Positions 37,006 through 46,268 of a DNA stretch of 64,000 nt are shown one piece after another. Position 1 is the stretch's first letter, and every line of letters begins with the position of its first letter. The DNA is from Leadbetterella sp964489955. Its GTDB lineage: Bacteria > Bacteroidota > Bacteroidia > Cytophagales > Spirosomataceae. The DNA lies in assembly GCA_964489955.1 (NCBI GenBank), contig CAZBAV010000002.1, positions 62,001 through 126,000 on the forward strand, read 5' to 3'. The notes beneath the pieces were generated by a model. The model had not been told where the DNA came from, ran no database searches, and was given only the letters and a program-made list of their open reading frames with translations. The position numbers and the translations under genes were made by a program.

Positions 37006-37779
37006 ATGAAACCTCTTATTTTAGTCACGAATGATGACGGCATTACCTCGAAGGGTATCAGGGTATTAATAGAAGAAGTGTCCCAGTTAGGGCAGGTTAT
37101 AGTGTTAGCACCTGATAGTCCGAACTCAGGTATGGGTCATGCTATTACTGTGGATAGTACTATTCACATAAAAAAATCTCCGATTTTTGGTGATATAGAA
37201 TCATATGAATGTTCTGGTACACCAGCGGATTGCGTAAAACTAGCCAAGCACGAACTTTTAAGAGGGCGGAAGATAGATTTGGTGGTGAGTGGAATTAATC
37301 ATGGGGCCAATTCTTCAATTTCTGTGATTTATTCTGGTACTATGTCGGCTGCTATAGAAGGCTGTATTGAGGGGATACCTTCTATAGGTTTTAGTTTAAA
37401 TGATTTTCATTATGATGCAGACTTTGAGCATACACGTCCTTATTTGCGTAGTATAGCGTCTTATGTTTTGGCTAATGGTTTGCCAATACATACGGCTTTG
37501 AATGTTAATTTCCCTAAGAAATCTGATGAGCCACTAAAGGGCATAAAGGTTTGCAGGCAAACTAAAGGCTATTGGCAAGAAGAGTTTGATGCACGTCAAG
37601 ATCCACACGGTAGACCGTATTTCTGGATGGGAGGGCATTACGTAAACAGTGAACCCGAAGCCACTGATACAGATGTGTGGGCTTTGGATAATAATTATGT
37701 TTCGGTGTTTCCTTGTCATTTTGACCTCACCAACTACAAGGCTCTGGAAGCTATTGGAGGGTTAGAAAATTTGGATTGA
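37006..37779 (+). CDS. surE: 5'/3'-nucleotidase SurE
   Basis: 257 residues, normal for SurE. It begins with the metal-binding LVTNDDGITSKGI motif, followed by APDSPNSGMGHAIT, CSGTPADCVKLA and VVSGINHGANSSISVIYSGT, which together form the active site of this metal-dependent phosphatase. It removes phosphate from nucleoside 5'- and 3'-monophosphates. It is divergent from the deoxynucleoside kinase gene and ends in its own terminator. Confidence 0.96.
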   Translation: MKPLILVTNDDGITSKGIRVLIEEVSQLGQVIVLAPDSPNSGMGHAITVDSTIHIKKSPIFGDIESYECSGTPADCVKLAKHELLRGRKIDLVVSGINHGANSSISVIYSGTMSAAIEGCIEGIPSIGFSLNDFHYDADFEHTRPYLRSIASYVLANGLPIHTALNVNFPKKSDEPLKGIKVCRQTKGYWQEEFDARQDPHGRPYFWMGGHYVNSEPEATDTDVWALDNNYVSVFPCHFDLTNYKALEAIGGLENLD

Positions 37780-37813
37780 ATTTACTGTAGGTAAGTTGCA
37801 AAAATAGTTTGAG

Positions 37814-37850
37814 AACACTCGTCAGATTGATGAGTGTTTCTTTATTTATT
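37814..37850 (+). terminator. surE: surE terminator
   Basis: AACACTCGTCA (37814-37824) pairs with TGATGAGTGTT (37828-37838), 11 bp with one G-T pair and a three-base loop, followed by a T-rich tail. Confidence 0.85.
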
Positions 37851-37944
37851 GGTGAGATTGAAAGCTATTTTGTACGTGAAAGTAAGAAGGTTCCTGATGT
37901 TAAATTTGGTAACAATCTAGTTTCTAAATATTGCTTAGAACACC

Positions 37945-38487
37945 CTATCTGCCTTCCAATAATATTTTAGTCTTTAGTATTCCTGCAACGGATAATGAAT
38001 CAGTAATTTCGTTTTGCATAACCATTTGGTAGGCTGCTTCAAAAGGTATTTTCTTAAGAGCAAGTTCTTCTGTCTCTTCGGGTTCGGCTTCGCCCATGGT
38101 TAATTCCTCTGCCAGGAATATGTAGCCCACTTCATTACAGACCGAATTAGATGTATGTATTTTGGAAATCATAGTCCATTTCTTTGCCACTAAACCCGTT
38201 TCTTCTTTTAGCTCACGTTTAGCACAATCAAGAGGCTCTTCTCCATGAGGGCATCCTCCTTCCGGTATTTCCCAAGAATATTCATCCGTAGGAAAACGGT
38301 ATTGGCCTACTAAATAAGTGTTATTTTGGGCGTCTACAGCCACAATTCCTATTGCCAGGTTTTTAAAATTCACCTGTCCGTAAATGCCTTGTCCGCCTTT
38401 AGGATTTAGTACTTCATGGTGTTGTACTTCAATCCAGGGGTTTTCGTAAACTATTTTTGTCGAAAGTTTTTTCCAGTTGTTCATCAT
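37945..38487 (-). CDS. Nudix hydrolase, ADP-ribose pyrophosphatase-like
   Basis: 180 residues. The Nudix box is complete: a glycine, five residues (GCPHG), E, seven residues, then RELKEETGL. The N-terminal ENPWIEVQHHEVLNPKGGQG and the beta-strand layout resemble the ADP-sugar pyrophosphatase group, which splits ADP-ribose and related compounds. Two adjacent ATG codons (38487 and 38484) could start it. It lies 35 bases after the persulfide dioxygenase-rhodanese gene on the same strand, so it may be the last gene of that operon. Confidence 0.9.
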   Translation of the reverse strand: MMNNWKKLSTKIVYENPWIEVQHHEVLNPKGGQGIYGQVNFKNLAIGIVAVDAQNNTYLVGQYRFPTDEYSWEIPEGGCPHGEEPLDCAKRELKEETGLVAKKWTMISKIHTSNSVCNEVGYIFLAEELTMGEAEPEETEELALKKIPFEAAYQMVMQNEITDSLSVAGILKTKILLEGR

Positions 38488-38522
38488 TGCCTTATTCTCC
38501 GAGAACTTTATCCAAAGGATAT

Positions 38523-39944
38523 TTATTGTTTTAGTGTACTAGGACATACAAAGTTAGTAAGTGGGAATTTTCCAGTTTCGGATATCGCTTTAAATCCACC
38601 TTGAATGTCCACCAAATTGTTGAACCCCCGTGCCTTAAGTATAGATGCAAAAATCATGGAGCGATAGCCTCCCGCACAGTGGATATATTGGGTGTCCTTG
38701 TTGTCTATTTTATCAATATTATCATTGATATAATCTAGCGGGATGTTTACCACATTTTCAATGTGTTCGGCTTCATATTCGCTTGATTTTCTTACGTCAA
38801 GTACTGAAATATTGGTGTCAGCTAGAAAATCTTTTGCAAATTCCTCTGCCGAAATAGATTTTATAGTGTCAATGTCTTTTTCGCTATTTTTCCAGGAAGC
38901 AAAACCACCCGACAGATGACCCAAAGTTTGATCATAGCCTACTCGTGCCAGACGAGTCACTACTTCTTCTTCGCGGCCCGGTTCTGTAATAATTACTATT
39001 TTTTGGTTTATGTCTGTAATTAGTGCACCTACCCATGGGGCAAAACCTCCATCAATACCAATATTGATAGAGTTAGGTATAAAACCTTTAGCAAACTCTT
39101 GTGGTTTACGGGTGTCTAACATCAAAGCTCCCGTTTCATTCACTAAGTTTTCGAACTCTTCCGCAGAGAGAGCTGTTAGTCCTCTGTTTATTACATTCTC
39201 TATACTTTCATATCCCTTTATGTTCATCATTACATTCTCGGGGAAATAGGCAGGTGGAGGTAAGAGACCATCTGTTACTTCTTTTATGAATTGCTCTTTG
39301 CTAATATCCTGCAAAGCGTAATTGGTCTTCTTTTGGTTTCCAAGTAAGTCGGAAGTTTCTTTACTCATGTTTTTACCGCAAGCACTACCAGCCCCATGAG
39401 CTGGATAGACCGTGATCTCGTCTGGCAAAGGGAGAATCTTTTTATGAAGAGAATCGTAAAGCATGCCGGCCAATTTGTCCTGTGTAAGGTCCGTTGCAAT
39501 TTTTTGGGCTAAATCTGGTCGGCCCACATCTCCTATAAAAAGAGTGTCGCCCGTGAAAATAGCTATAGGCCTTCCATGTCCATCTTTAAGTAAATAACAA
39601 GTACTTTCCAAAGTATGTCCTGGTGTATGTATAGCTTGTATGGTAAGTTCTCCGATTTTAAACTCTTCAGAATCTTCGGCTATATAAGACTCAAAGTCTG
39701 GTTTTGCCGTAGGGCCATAGACTATAGTTGCCCCTGTTTGTTTAGCTAGGTCAATATGCCCACTCACAAAATCCGCATGAAAGTGAGTCTCAAATACATA
39801 TTTTATTTCGGCTCCGTCCTTTTCAGCACGCTTTATGTAGGGAGCTACTTCCCTCAGGGGGTCTATAATTGCGGCTTCATTTCCACTTTTAATATAGTAA
39901 GCTCCTTGGGCTAAACATCCGGTATATATTTGTTCTATTTTCAT
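38523..39944 (-). CDS. Persulfide dioxygenase fused to two rhodanese domains (CstB-like)
   Basis: 473 residues. The N-terminal metallo-beta-lactamase domain has FETHFHADFVSGH, HTPGHTLESTCYLL and GDTLFIGDVGRPDL, as in ETHE1-type persulfide dioxygenases with a mononuclear iron. Two rhodanese domains follow. The first (about 265-355) has EPGREEEV where the active-site loop should be and no cysteine, so it is a pseudo-rhodanese. The second (about 370-460) has the active loop HCAGGYRS with Cys423. This order matches CstB of Staphylococcus aureus, which turns low-molecular-weight persulfides into thiosulfate. The adjacent TauE/SafE gene (18-base gap) supports a sulfide/persulfide detoxification operon. 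I infer the role from architecture. Confidence 0.88.
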   Translation of the reverse strand: MKIEQIYTGCLAQGAYYIKSGNEAAIIDPLREVAPYIKRAEKDGAEIKYVFETHFHADFVSGHIDLAKQTGATIVYGPTAKPDFESYIAEDSEEFKIGELTIQAIHTPGHTLESTCYLLKDGHGRPIAIFTGDTLFIGDVGRPDLAQKIATDLTQDKLAGMLYDSLHKKILPLPDEITVYPAHGAGSACGKNMSKETSDLLGNQKKTNYALQDISKEQFIKEVTDGLLPPPAYFPENVMMNIKGYESIENVINRGLTALSAEEFENLVNETGALMLDTRKPQEFAKGFIPNSINIGIDGGFAPWVGALITDINQKIVIITEPGREEEVVTRLARVGYDQTLGHLSGGFASWKNSEKDIDTIKSISAEEFAKDFLADTNISVLDVRKSSEYEAEHIENVVNIPLDYINDNIDKIDNKDTQYIHCAGGYRSMIFASILKARGFNNLVDIQGGFKAISETGKFPLTNFVCPSTLKQ

Positions 39945-39962
39945 TCTATATAGGGTATGGAA

Positions 39963-40775
39963 CTATAATTTTATCATTTTGACAGTCTCGGCAATCAGTA
40001 TTCCTATACCTAGAACCAAAATTATGCGTCCAAAATTCTTTTTTAGTTTTTCGCCATCCCATTTTTTTGAAATCCTGTGGCCAACAAAGATACCTATGGC
40101 TGCTAAAATAGTGATTTTGGAGAGGAACATCCAGTCCATATTTCCTTTATGATTGGCCACATCGCCCAGAAAACCTATGAGTGATTTTGCGGCAATAATA
40201 ATAAGTGAAGTTCCCACGGCTATCTTCATAGGTAGCTTACTAAACATCACTAGCGTAGGGATAATCAGGAATCCACCACCTGCACCAACCAAGCCCGTAA
40301 GTGACCCCACCACTAAGCCCTCTATAGTAACAAAAAGTGTACGGTAGCTAGCATTGTCCCGTCTTGGGCTTTGTTTTAACTGGTGATCCTTTACCATAGA
40401 CCATGCGGCAGCTGTCATAAGTATACCAAACATAACCATAAAGAATTGCGGTTTGGCTACATGGAAGTTTCCGAAACGGAGTATATTATCTGGAATAGCT
40501 GGCACAACCACTGCTCTTGTGAAAAGGACTGCAATTATAGATGGAATGCCAAAATTTATAACTGTACGCATATTCACCAGACCTTGAGTATATTTAGGTA
40601 TTCCGCCCAGAAGACTGGTAGCTCCCACAATAAACAGGGAGTAAGCCGTAGCAAGTACTGGGTCAATATCAAAAATATAAACAAGAAGGGGTACCGTTAA
40701 GATAGAACCGCCTCCACCAATAACGCCTAATGATACTCCAATAAGTATGGCACCTAAGTAGCCTAAAATTTCCAT
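39963..40775 (-). CDS. TauE/SafE-family sulfite/organosulfonate exporter
   Basis: 270 residues with about eight hydrophobic segments in two inverted halves. LGAILIGVSLGVIGGGGSILTVPLLVYI and LTGLVGAGGGFLIIPTLVMF are the two glycine-rich repeats of the TauE/SafE family (PF01925). It probably exports sulfite, thiosulfate or a related anion formed by the CstB-like protein encoded immediately downstream. It is the first gene of the minus-strand run TauE, CstB-like, Nudix. Confidence 0.9.
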   Translation of the reverse strand: MEILGYLGAILIGVSLGVIGGGGSILTVPLLVYIFDIDPVLATAYSLFIVGATSLLGGIPKYTQGLVNMRTVINFGIPSIIAVLFTRAVVVPAIPDNILRFGNFHVAKPQFFMVMFGILMTAAAWSMVKDHQLKQSPRRDNASYRTLFVTIEGLVVGSLTGLVGAGGGFLIIPTLVMFSKLPMKIAVGTSLIIIAAKSLIGFLGDVANHKGNMDWMFLSKITILAAIGIFVGHRISKKWDGEKLKKNFGRIILVLGIGILIAETVKMIKL

Positions 40776-40974
40776 GAAAAAAGTATTTTTTAAGTTGCTA
40801 AAGGACCAGTCTCAAATTGGGACTTCCGTTCAGAATTTTATAACAGCGTTACCGGCCATACATGGAATGTAAAGCACAAGGAAATTTTAGATTTGTTATT
40901 TTTATCCGATGGAAACCCCAAGTAATGCATTACTTTTGAGGCTAGAACTTTCTACAAAAATAATAAATTTTCTG

Positions 40975-41877
40975 ATGCCATCTGCAATCATTGACCTTGG
41001 TACAAACACTTTTCATCTTTTAATTTTTGAAGGTAAGGAAATACTGTATAAACAATCTACGGCTGCCAAGCTGGGTATGGGAGGGATACAGAATGGGATA
41101 ATTACCCAAGAGGCTATACAAAGAGGTGTGAATGTGCTAAAGCAGTTTAGGATTAAACTAGATGAATTAGATGTGCAAAAGGTATTTGCTTTTGGTACTT
41201 CGGCTTTACGTTCTGCGTCTAATAAAGATGAAGTTTTAGAAGCTTTTCGTTCCCAAACGGCTATAGATGTGAAAGTAATAGATGGAAAAGAGGAAGCTAC
41301 CTTAATATACGAAGGGGTAAAGCAGGCTGTAGAAATTACTAAGCCAACTTTAATTGTAGATATTGGCGGAGGTAGTGTAGAGTTTATAATTTGCAATAAA
41401 GAGCGGGTGTTGTGGTTGCAAAGTTTCGAGATAGGAGGGCAGCGACTTATTGAGAAGTTTATGAAAAAAGACCCTATTCCAGTAAGTGAGATTGGTAAGT
41501 TACAGCAATATCTTAGAGAAGTACTTCTACCGCTCAGTAATGCCATCCACCAATATCAGCCAGAAGTTCTGGTAGGAAGTAGCGGTACGTTTGATACTTT
41601 AAACGATATGCGGTACCAAAAAGAATCTGGTATTTGGCCGCCAGCAGATGTGGCGGGGTTTGACTATCCTATGGCTGATTTTGGCTGGGCTTACGAAAGC
41701 CTGGTGTTTGCTAGTAGGGAGCAAAGAATACAAATCCCCGGTATGATAGAACTACGAGTAGATATGATAGTAGTTTCTGTAATACTAATTGGATTTTTGA
41801 TCCAGACTTTCGGATTTAAAGAGATTAAGATTTCTAATTATGCCCTAAAAGAAGGGGCTATGGGTCATGCACAATAA
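40975..41877 (+). CDS. Ppx/GppA-family exopolyphosphatase
   Basis: About 300 residues from the ATG at 40975, which places AIIDLGTNTFHLLIFE at the N-terminus as in the family; an in-frame ATG at 40909 would add 22 atypical residues. Phosphate motif 2 is VDIGGGSVEFIICN near residue 125, and the GSSGTFDTL block is present. It covers only the two actin-like domains, so it is a short Ppx that could hydrolyse polyphosphate, pppGpp or both. It overlaps the next gene by 11 bases, pointing to cotranscription. Confidence 0.9.
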   Translation: MPSAIIDLGTNTFHLLIFEGKEILYKQSTAAKLGMGGIQNGIITQEAIQRGVNVLKQFRIKLDELDVQKVFAFGTSALRSASNKDEVLEAFRSQTAIDVKVIDGKEEATLIYEGVKQAVEITKPTLIVDIGGGSVEFIICNKERVLWLQSFEIGGQRLIEKFMKKDPIPVSEIGKLQQYLREVLLPLSNAIHQYQPEVLVGSSGTFDTLNDMRYQKESGIWPPADVAGFDYPMADFGWAYESLVFASREQRIQIPGMIELRVDMIVVSVILIGFLIQTFGFKEIKISNYALKEGAMGHAQ

Positions 41878-43396
41878 TTACCATTTTTTAAGAAAACTGG
41901 CAGAAGAACTGCGGGTATTGCTAAGGAATACAGAACTGTTGGTTTGTTTTACGCAAGATAAAGATGAAGCCATACTTGGTTTTTCTAATAATTATTATCT
42001 GAAATGTTTTTTAAGGCCAGATTTCTCTGCCATTACAGTTGTAGAAGATTTTAGTAGAGCCAGAAAGAACTCAGTTTCATTATGGGAAAATACGTATGGC
42101 TCTAAGGTTCTCAGCATTAATACTTTCGAAAACGAAAGAGCTATTAAAATACAGCTTTCTGGTGATTTTACTTTTGTTATTAAATTGTTTGGTAATCGGC
42201 CAAATTTATTGATTTATAAAGGAAAGGACCTTTTGTCTATGTTCAATAATAAATTGCTGACAGACAGGTCTCTGACTTTAGAGAGCTTTGACCGACCTAT
42301 TACTGTAAACTTTGAGGAGTTTGAGAACGCAAACGGTGACTTTAGGAAGTTGTACTTCACATTAGGTAAAGATTTGGCTTCACATTTGGACTCAACTACT
42401 GCTAGTGAGAGCCTAAATGAAAGGTGGAAGATAGTGCAGGATTTTATGGATTATCTAAATAATCCTGCATTTTATATTGATAACAGCGGGCTTTTGCCAA
42501 AACTTTCCCTGCTGGGTGGAGATAAGCAAATTGACGCTATAAATACCATTAATAATTTTGTTTCAGGTTTTCAACGTGTTTCTGCCACAGATCGCCTAAA
42601 AGCTACTTTGAGCCATAAAATTCAAAGGGATATTTCTAAAACTAGAGCTTATATTTCTAGTACTTCTACAAAGTTAGAGGCACTGAAAAATGGAGTTAAA
42701 AATGAGGAATTAGGAAATATACTCATGGCAAATCTACATGCTGTCAAAGATGGTGAAACGGAAGTGGAGTTGTTAAATTTCTATACGGATACCCCTATTA
42801 AGATTAAGTTAAAAAAGGAGCTTAGTCCCCAGAAAAATGCGGAATCTTATTACCGCAAAAGTAAAAATGAGAAAATAGAAATAGAAACAGCGGAGAATAA
42901 CATTTTGGCGGCTGAGCAAAAGTTGGTAAACCTTGAGGAGCAATTGATTGAAATAGAAGAGTCAGACGGTTTGAAGGCTCTCCGTGGGTTTTCTAAGAAT
43001 TTAGTTTCGGGAGAAAAGGAAGCTCAAAAAGCAGAACTTCCGTTTAAGGAGTATTTCTATAAAAATATTAAGATTTGGGTGGGTCGTAATGCCAAGAATA
43101 ATGATCTGCTACTTACTAAGTACACCCAAAAGGATGATTGGTGGCTTCATGCTCGTGATACACCCGGTTCTCATGTGGTTGTAAAAAAAACAAATCCTTC
43201 TATGGATGTTTTAGAACATGCAGCTTCCATAGCGGCATATTATTCTAAAAGAAAAGGAGAGAAACTCGTTACCGTAATCTATACCCAGAAAAAGTATGTC
43301 CGTAAAGCAAAGAACTTAGCTGCCGGTCAAGTAATTGTAGAGAAGGAGAAGACCCTTTTGGTAGAACCTGTAGATGGCTTAAAAGAGTCTCTGTAA
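41867..43396 (+). CDS. NFACT-domain protein, RqcH-like ribosome quality-control factor
   Basis: 509 residues. The N-terminal about 250 residues resemble NFACT-N (FVIKLFGNRPNLLIYKGKDL), a coiled-coil region covers about 285-385 (EKIEIETAENNILAAEQKLV), and a C-terminal NFACT-R/DUF814 domain has LLLTKYTQKDDWWLHARDTP near residue 425. RqcH/NEMF proteins bind stalled 50S subunits and add alanine tails. In Bacillus RqcH the NFACT-N motif contains Asp-Arg; here the corresponding site appears to read FENERAIKI, with Glu-Arg. Whether tailing activity is kept is unknown. It overlaps the ppx-like gene. Confidence 0.85.
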   Translation: MHNNYHFLRKLAEELRVLLRNTELLVCFTQDKDEAILGFSNNYYLKCFLRPDFSAITVVEDFSRARKNSVSLWENTYGSKVLSINTFENERAIKIQLSGDFTFVIKLFGNRPNLLIYKGKDLLSMFNNKLLTDRSLTLESFDRPITVNFEEFENANGDFRKLYFTLGKDLASHLDSTTASESLNERWKIVQDFMDYLNNPAFYIDNSGLLPKLSLLGGDKQIDAINTINNFVSGFQRVSATDRLKATLSHKIQRDISKTRAYISSTSTKLEALKNGVKNEELGNILMANLHAVKDGETEVELLNFYTDTPIKIKLKKELSPQKNAESYYRKSKNEKIEIETAENNILAAEQKLVNLEEQLIEIEESDGLKALRGFSKNLVSGEKEAQKAELPFKEYFYKNIKIWVGRNAKNNDLLLTKYTQKDDWWLHARDTPGSHVVVKKTNPSMDVLEHAASIAAYYSKRKGEKLVTVIYTQKKYVRKAKNLAAGQVIVEKEKTLLVEPVDGLKESL

Positions 43397-43431
43397 GTCT
43401 TTCTTTTTGCAAGGAATCCTTATCTCTGTTT

Positions 43432-43674
43432 TTATAGCATCCAGTTTCTAAAATAAAAGTAGTAGAGTATTGTAGCTAATGTAGCCAAAGCTATAATAAG
43501 TGAAATATATAAATGGTTCCTTGTGTCTTTTACAAAAAAGTAGGAGAAAATGCCGAATATAATCCAAACACAATACAATGCGATCTGTACCATATCATTA
43601 AATTCGTCAAAAAGCAGATATAAACCTAGGAGAATAAAAACTATCCAAACAAATTTTATAAAATACAACCTCAT
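43432..43674 (-). CDS. Small membrane protein of unknown function
   Basis: 80 residues, mostly hydrophobic, with three likely membrane segments at about residues 5-22, 30-47 and 56-73 (YISLIIALATLATILYYFYF). It starts at the ATG at 43674 and lies alone on the minus strand between two plus-strand genes. No family was recognised. Its hydrophobic, evenly spaced segments make a real protein more likely than a chance frame. Confidence 0.55.
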   Translation of the reverse strand: MRLYFIKFVWIVFILLGLYLLFDEFNDMVQIALYCVWIIFGIFSYFFVKDTRNHLYISLIIALATLATILYYFYFRNWML

Positions 43675-43833
43675 AATTTTTCTTTAATCTTAAGCAACAA
43701 GGTATGCATTATTATTTGTTTCTGATATGGGAATGGTACTATTATTTTATTTTAAGGTAGAAAAAAATGATATTTAATTGTTGTGACAATAAATTAGTGT
43801 TAATTTGGTGCTAATTACAACAGCAGACCTTAA

Positions 43834-45570
43834 ATGAAAACCTTTAACAATGCACAGGTGGCTAACTTACCTATGCATCTCAGGCAATACATTGTAGACC
43901 AGAATTACGAAAAGTACACGCCAATAGATCAAGCTGTTTGGCGGTATGTAATGCGGCAGAACTACAGTTATCTTAAAGAAGTAGCTTATTATCCCTATAT
44001 AAAGGGATTGGAACAGGCTGGTCTGAACATAGAGCACATTCCCAATTTACAGTCTATTAATGATAATCTTGGGGCAATAGGCTGGGGAGCGGTGACAGTA
44101 GACGGTTTTATTCCACCATCTGCATTTATGGAATACCAGAAATATCGTGTATTGGTCATTGCCGCAGATATACGCCAACTAAAACATATAGAATATACTC
44201 CTGCACCAGATATTATTCATGAAAGTGCGGGCCATGCCCCCATAATTGCTGATACAGATTATAATAATTACTTAAGTTATTTTGGTAGTATCGGAACAAA
44301 GGCCATGTTTTCGGCCAAAGATTTCGAACTGTATGAAGCTATTCGTCATTTAAGTATACTAAAAGAGACCGTTGGAGTAGATGTGGTTGAAATAGAGCAC
44401 GCTGAGTTAAAATTGAAGGAGATTTCTGAAAATATGGGAGAACCCTCCGAAATGGCCTTGTTGAGTCGTTTGCATTGGTGGACAGTAGAGTATGGTCTCA
44501 TTGGTACGTTGGAAGACCCAAAGATTTACGGTGCGGGTCTGCTTAGTTCTATTGGGGAGTCATGTACGTGTATGCAACCAGAGGTTAAAAAGCTTTGGTA
44601 CACTATAGATACACTAAAGTACTCTTACGATATTACAAAACCTCAACCTCAACTTTTTGTAACTCCAACTTTCCAAAATCTTATTGATGTATTAGAAGAA
44701 TTTGCGGATAGCATGGCTTTTAGAAGAGGTGGGAGAGAGGGTTTGCAAAAAGCTATAGATTGTAAAAATGTTGCTACGGTAGAATATTCTTCAGGTTTGC
44801 AAGTCTCAGGAGTTTTTACAGCTGTAGAAGGTGATGTAGAATTTGTTCGTAGTACCGGTCCTACTGCTTTAGCTTTTGCAGATACAGAGCTTGAGGGCCA
44901 TTCAAAAGAATACCACTTTCACGGGTTTTCATCACCTGTTGGCAGACTGGAGGGCTCAATTAAGGCTCTTGAAAACTTCGCAGAGGATGATTTGCAGAGA
45001 TATGAGATAGTAAAAGGAAAGGAGGTAAGTTTACGCTTTGAAAGTGGAATAAAGCTTAGTGGACATTTGAAAAAAGTCATGAAGAGAGATGGCAAACTCA
45101 TCCTTTTAACTTTTGAAGACTGTACGGTTACAGATGCAGCCGATAATGTAGTTTTCCAACCAGAGTGGGGAATGTACGACATGGCTGTGGGTGAGAAAAT
45201 TGTTTCAGTATATAATGGAGCCGCAGATAAATCGGCTTATGAAGAAATTCAGTATGTAAGTGATACCAAAACAGAAAGGATTACTTACAGTGAAAAAACA
45301 CTTAACTTGCATGCCATTTACCAAGAAGTCAGGGCAATAAGGGAAAGTCAAGATGGTTATGAGAAATTAGGAAGGCTTTTTGCTAGGCTAATAGAAGGAT
45401 ATCCAGAAGACTGGTTAGCAGTTTTGGAGGTTTTTGAATTGGTAAAACATAGAGATGGGCTATTGGCAAGCCAAGTTTTGGCTCATTTGGATAATTTAAA
45501 GAAAGATAATAAAAAATTGATAGAGGATGGATTGTTTGTAATTGACAATCCGGTAAGACAGTGGATATGA
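43834..45570 (+). CDS. phhA: Aromatic amino acid hydroxylase, long form (phenylalanine 4-monooxygenase-like)
   Basis: 578 residues. The catalytic part holds the iron-binding HESAGH motif (His129 and His134) and a WWTVEYGLIG block with the third ligand Glu219. In animal phenylalanine hydroxylase the second histidine and the glutamate are 40 residues apart; here the distance is 85, so an insertion lies between. Residues about 320-578 form a C-terminal extension not found in the roughly 290-residue PhhA of Pseudomonas. A similar long form is known in Bacillus. It probably makes tyrosine from phenylalanine with tetrahydropterin and oxygen. It overlaps the next gene (ATGA). Confidence 0.88.
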   Translation: MKTFNNAQVANLPMHLRQYIVDQNYEKYTPIDQAVWRYVMRQNYSYLKEVAYYPYIKGLEQAGLNIEHIPNLQSINDNLGAIGWGAVTVDGFIPPSAFMEYQKYRVLVIAADIRQLKHIEYTPAPDIIHESAGHAPIIADTDYNNYLSYFGSIGTKAMFSAKDFELYEAIRHLSILKETVGVDVVEIEHAELKLKEISENMGEPSEMALLSRLHWWTVEYGLIGTLEDPKIYGAGLLSSIGESCTCMQPEVKKLWYTIDTLKYSYDITKPQPQLFVTPTFQNLIDVLEEFADSMAFRRGGREGLQKAIDCKNVATVEYSSGLQVSGVFTAVEGDVEFVRSTGPTALAFADTELEGHSKEYHFHGFSSPVGRLEGSIKALENFAEDDLQRYEIVKGKEVSLRFESGIKLSGHLKKVMKRDGKLILLTFEDCTVTDAADNVVFQPEWGMYDMAVGEKIVSVYNGAADKSAYEEIQYVSDTKTERITYSEKTLNLHAIYQEVRAIRESQDGYEKLGRLFARLIEGYPEDWLAVLEVFELVKHRDGLLASQVLAHLDNLKKDNKKLIEDGLFVIDNPVRQWI

Positions 45571-46268
45571 ATATAGTAGTAACAGGGGGTAGCAGTGGTT
45601 TAGGCTTCGAAATTGCCTTGGAGTTTATCAGGAAAACGGAAAATAAGGTAGTAGTGGTGGCCAGGAATACAGAAAAGCTCAAAAAGCTTTTAGAAATAGC
45701 CAAAGGACTTAATCCGGAATGTACACTAATTCCTGTAGGGTTTGATTTGGTGAATGATGATATAAACCTGCTTGACGAGTTTATACTAAAGTACCTGGGT
45801 ACAGTAGATGTACTTATAAACAATGCAGGGCAACTTATCCGTAAACCATTTATGAAGTCTACGGAGGCTGATTTTACAGAGATGTTTCAAGCTAACGTGC
45901 TCTCACACCTAAAAATCACACAGGCGTTGGTACCTTTTATGATTAATGGTGGGCATGTGGTAAACATCGGTAGTATGGGCGGAGTACAGGGAAGCCAGAA
46001 GTTTCCCGGTTTGGCTGCATATTCTGCTAGTAAAGCTGCATTGCATGTAATGACAGAAGCTATGGCTCTGGAGTTAGAAAAGTATAAGGTAAAGGTAAAT
46101 TGTCTAGCCTTAGGTTCTGTACAAACAGAGATGCTAGAAATAGCTTTCCCAGACTATCAGAGTCCGGTTATGGCTTTTGAGATGGGTAAGTATGTGGCAG
46201 ATTTTGCACTTAATGCATCCAAGTTTTTTAATGGGAAGGTCATCCCCGTTTCTGTAACTACTCCATAA
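45567..46268 (+). CDS. Short-chain dehydrogenase/reductase, possibly the pterin-recycling partner
   Basis: 233 residues from the ATG at 45567, which overlaps the hydroxylase stop codon (ATGA); an in-frame GTG two codons earlier is less likely. Classical SDR motifs: cofactor loop TGGSSGLGFEIA, NNAGQLIRKPF, the catalytic serine in NIGSMGG and YSASKAA with Tyr and Lys. Translational coupling to the aromatic amino acid hydroxylase suggests it serves that pathway; recycling quinonoid dihydropterin is an attractive role, but this is inference from context. Confidence 0.85.
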   Translation: MNIVVTGGSSGLGFEIALEFIRKTENKVVVVARNTEKLKKLLEIAKGLNPECTLIPVGFDLVNDDINLLDEFILKYLGTVDVLINNAGQLIRKPFMKSTEADFTEMFQANVLSHLKITQALVPFMINGGHVVNIGSMGGVQGSQKFPGLAAYSASKAALHVMTEAMALELEKYKVKVNCLALGSVQTEMLEIAFPDYQSPVMAFEMGKYVADFALNASKFFNGKVIPVSVTTP

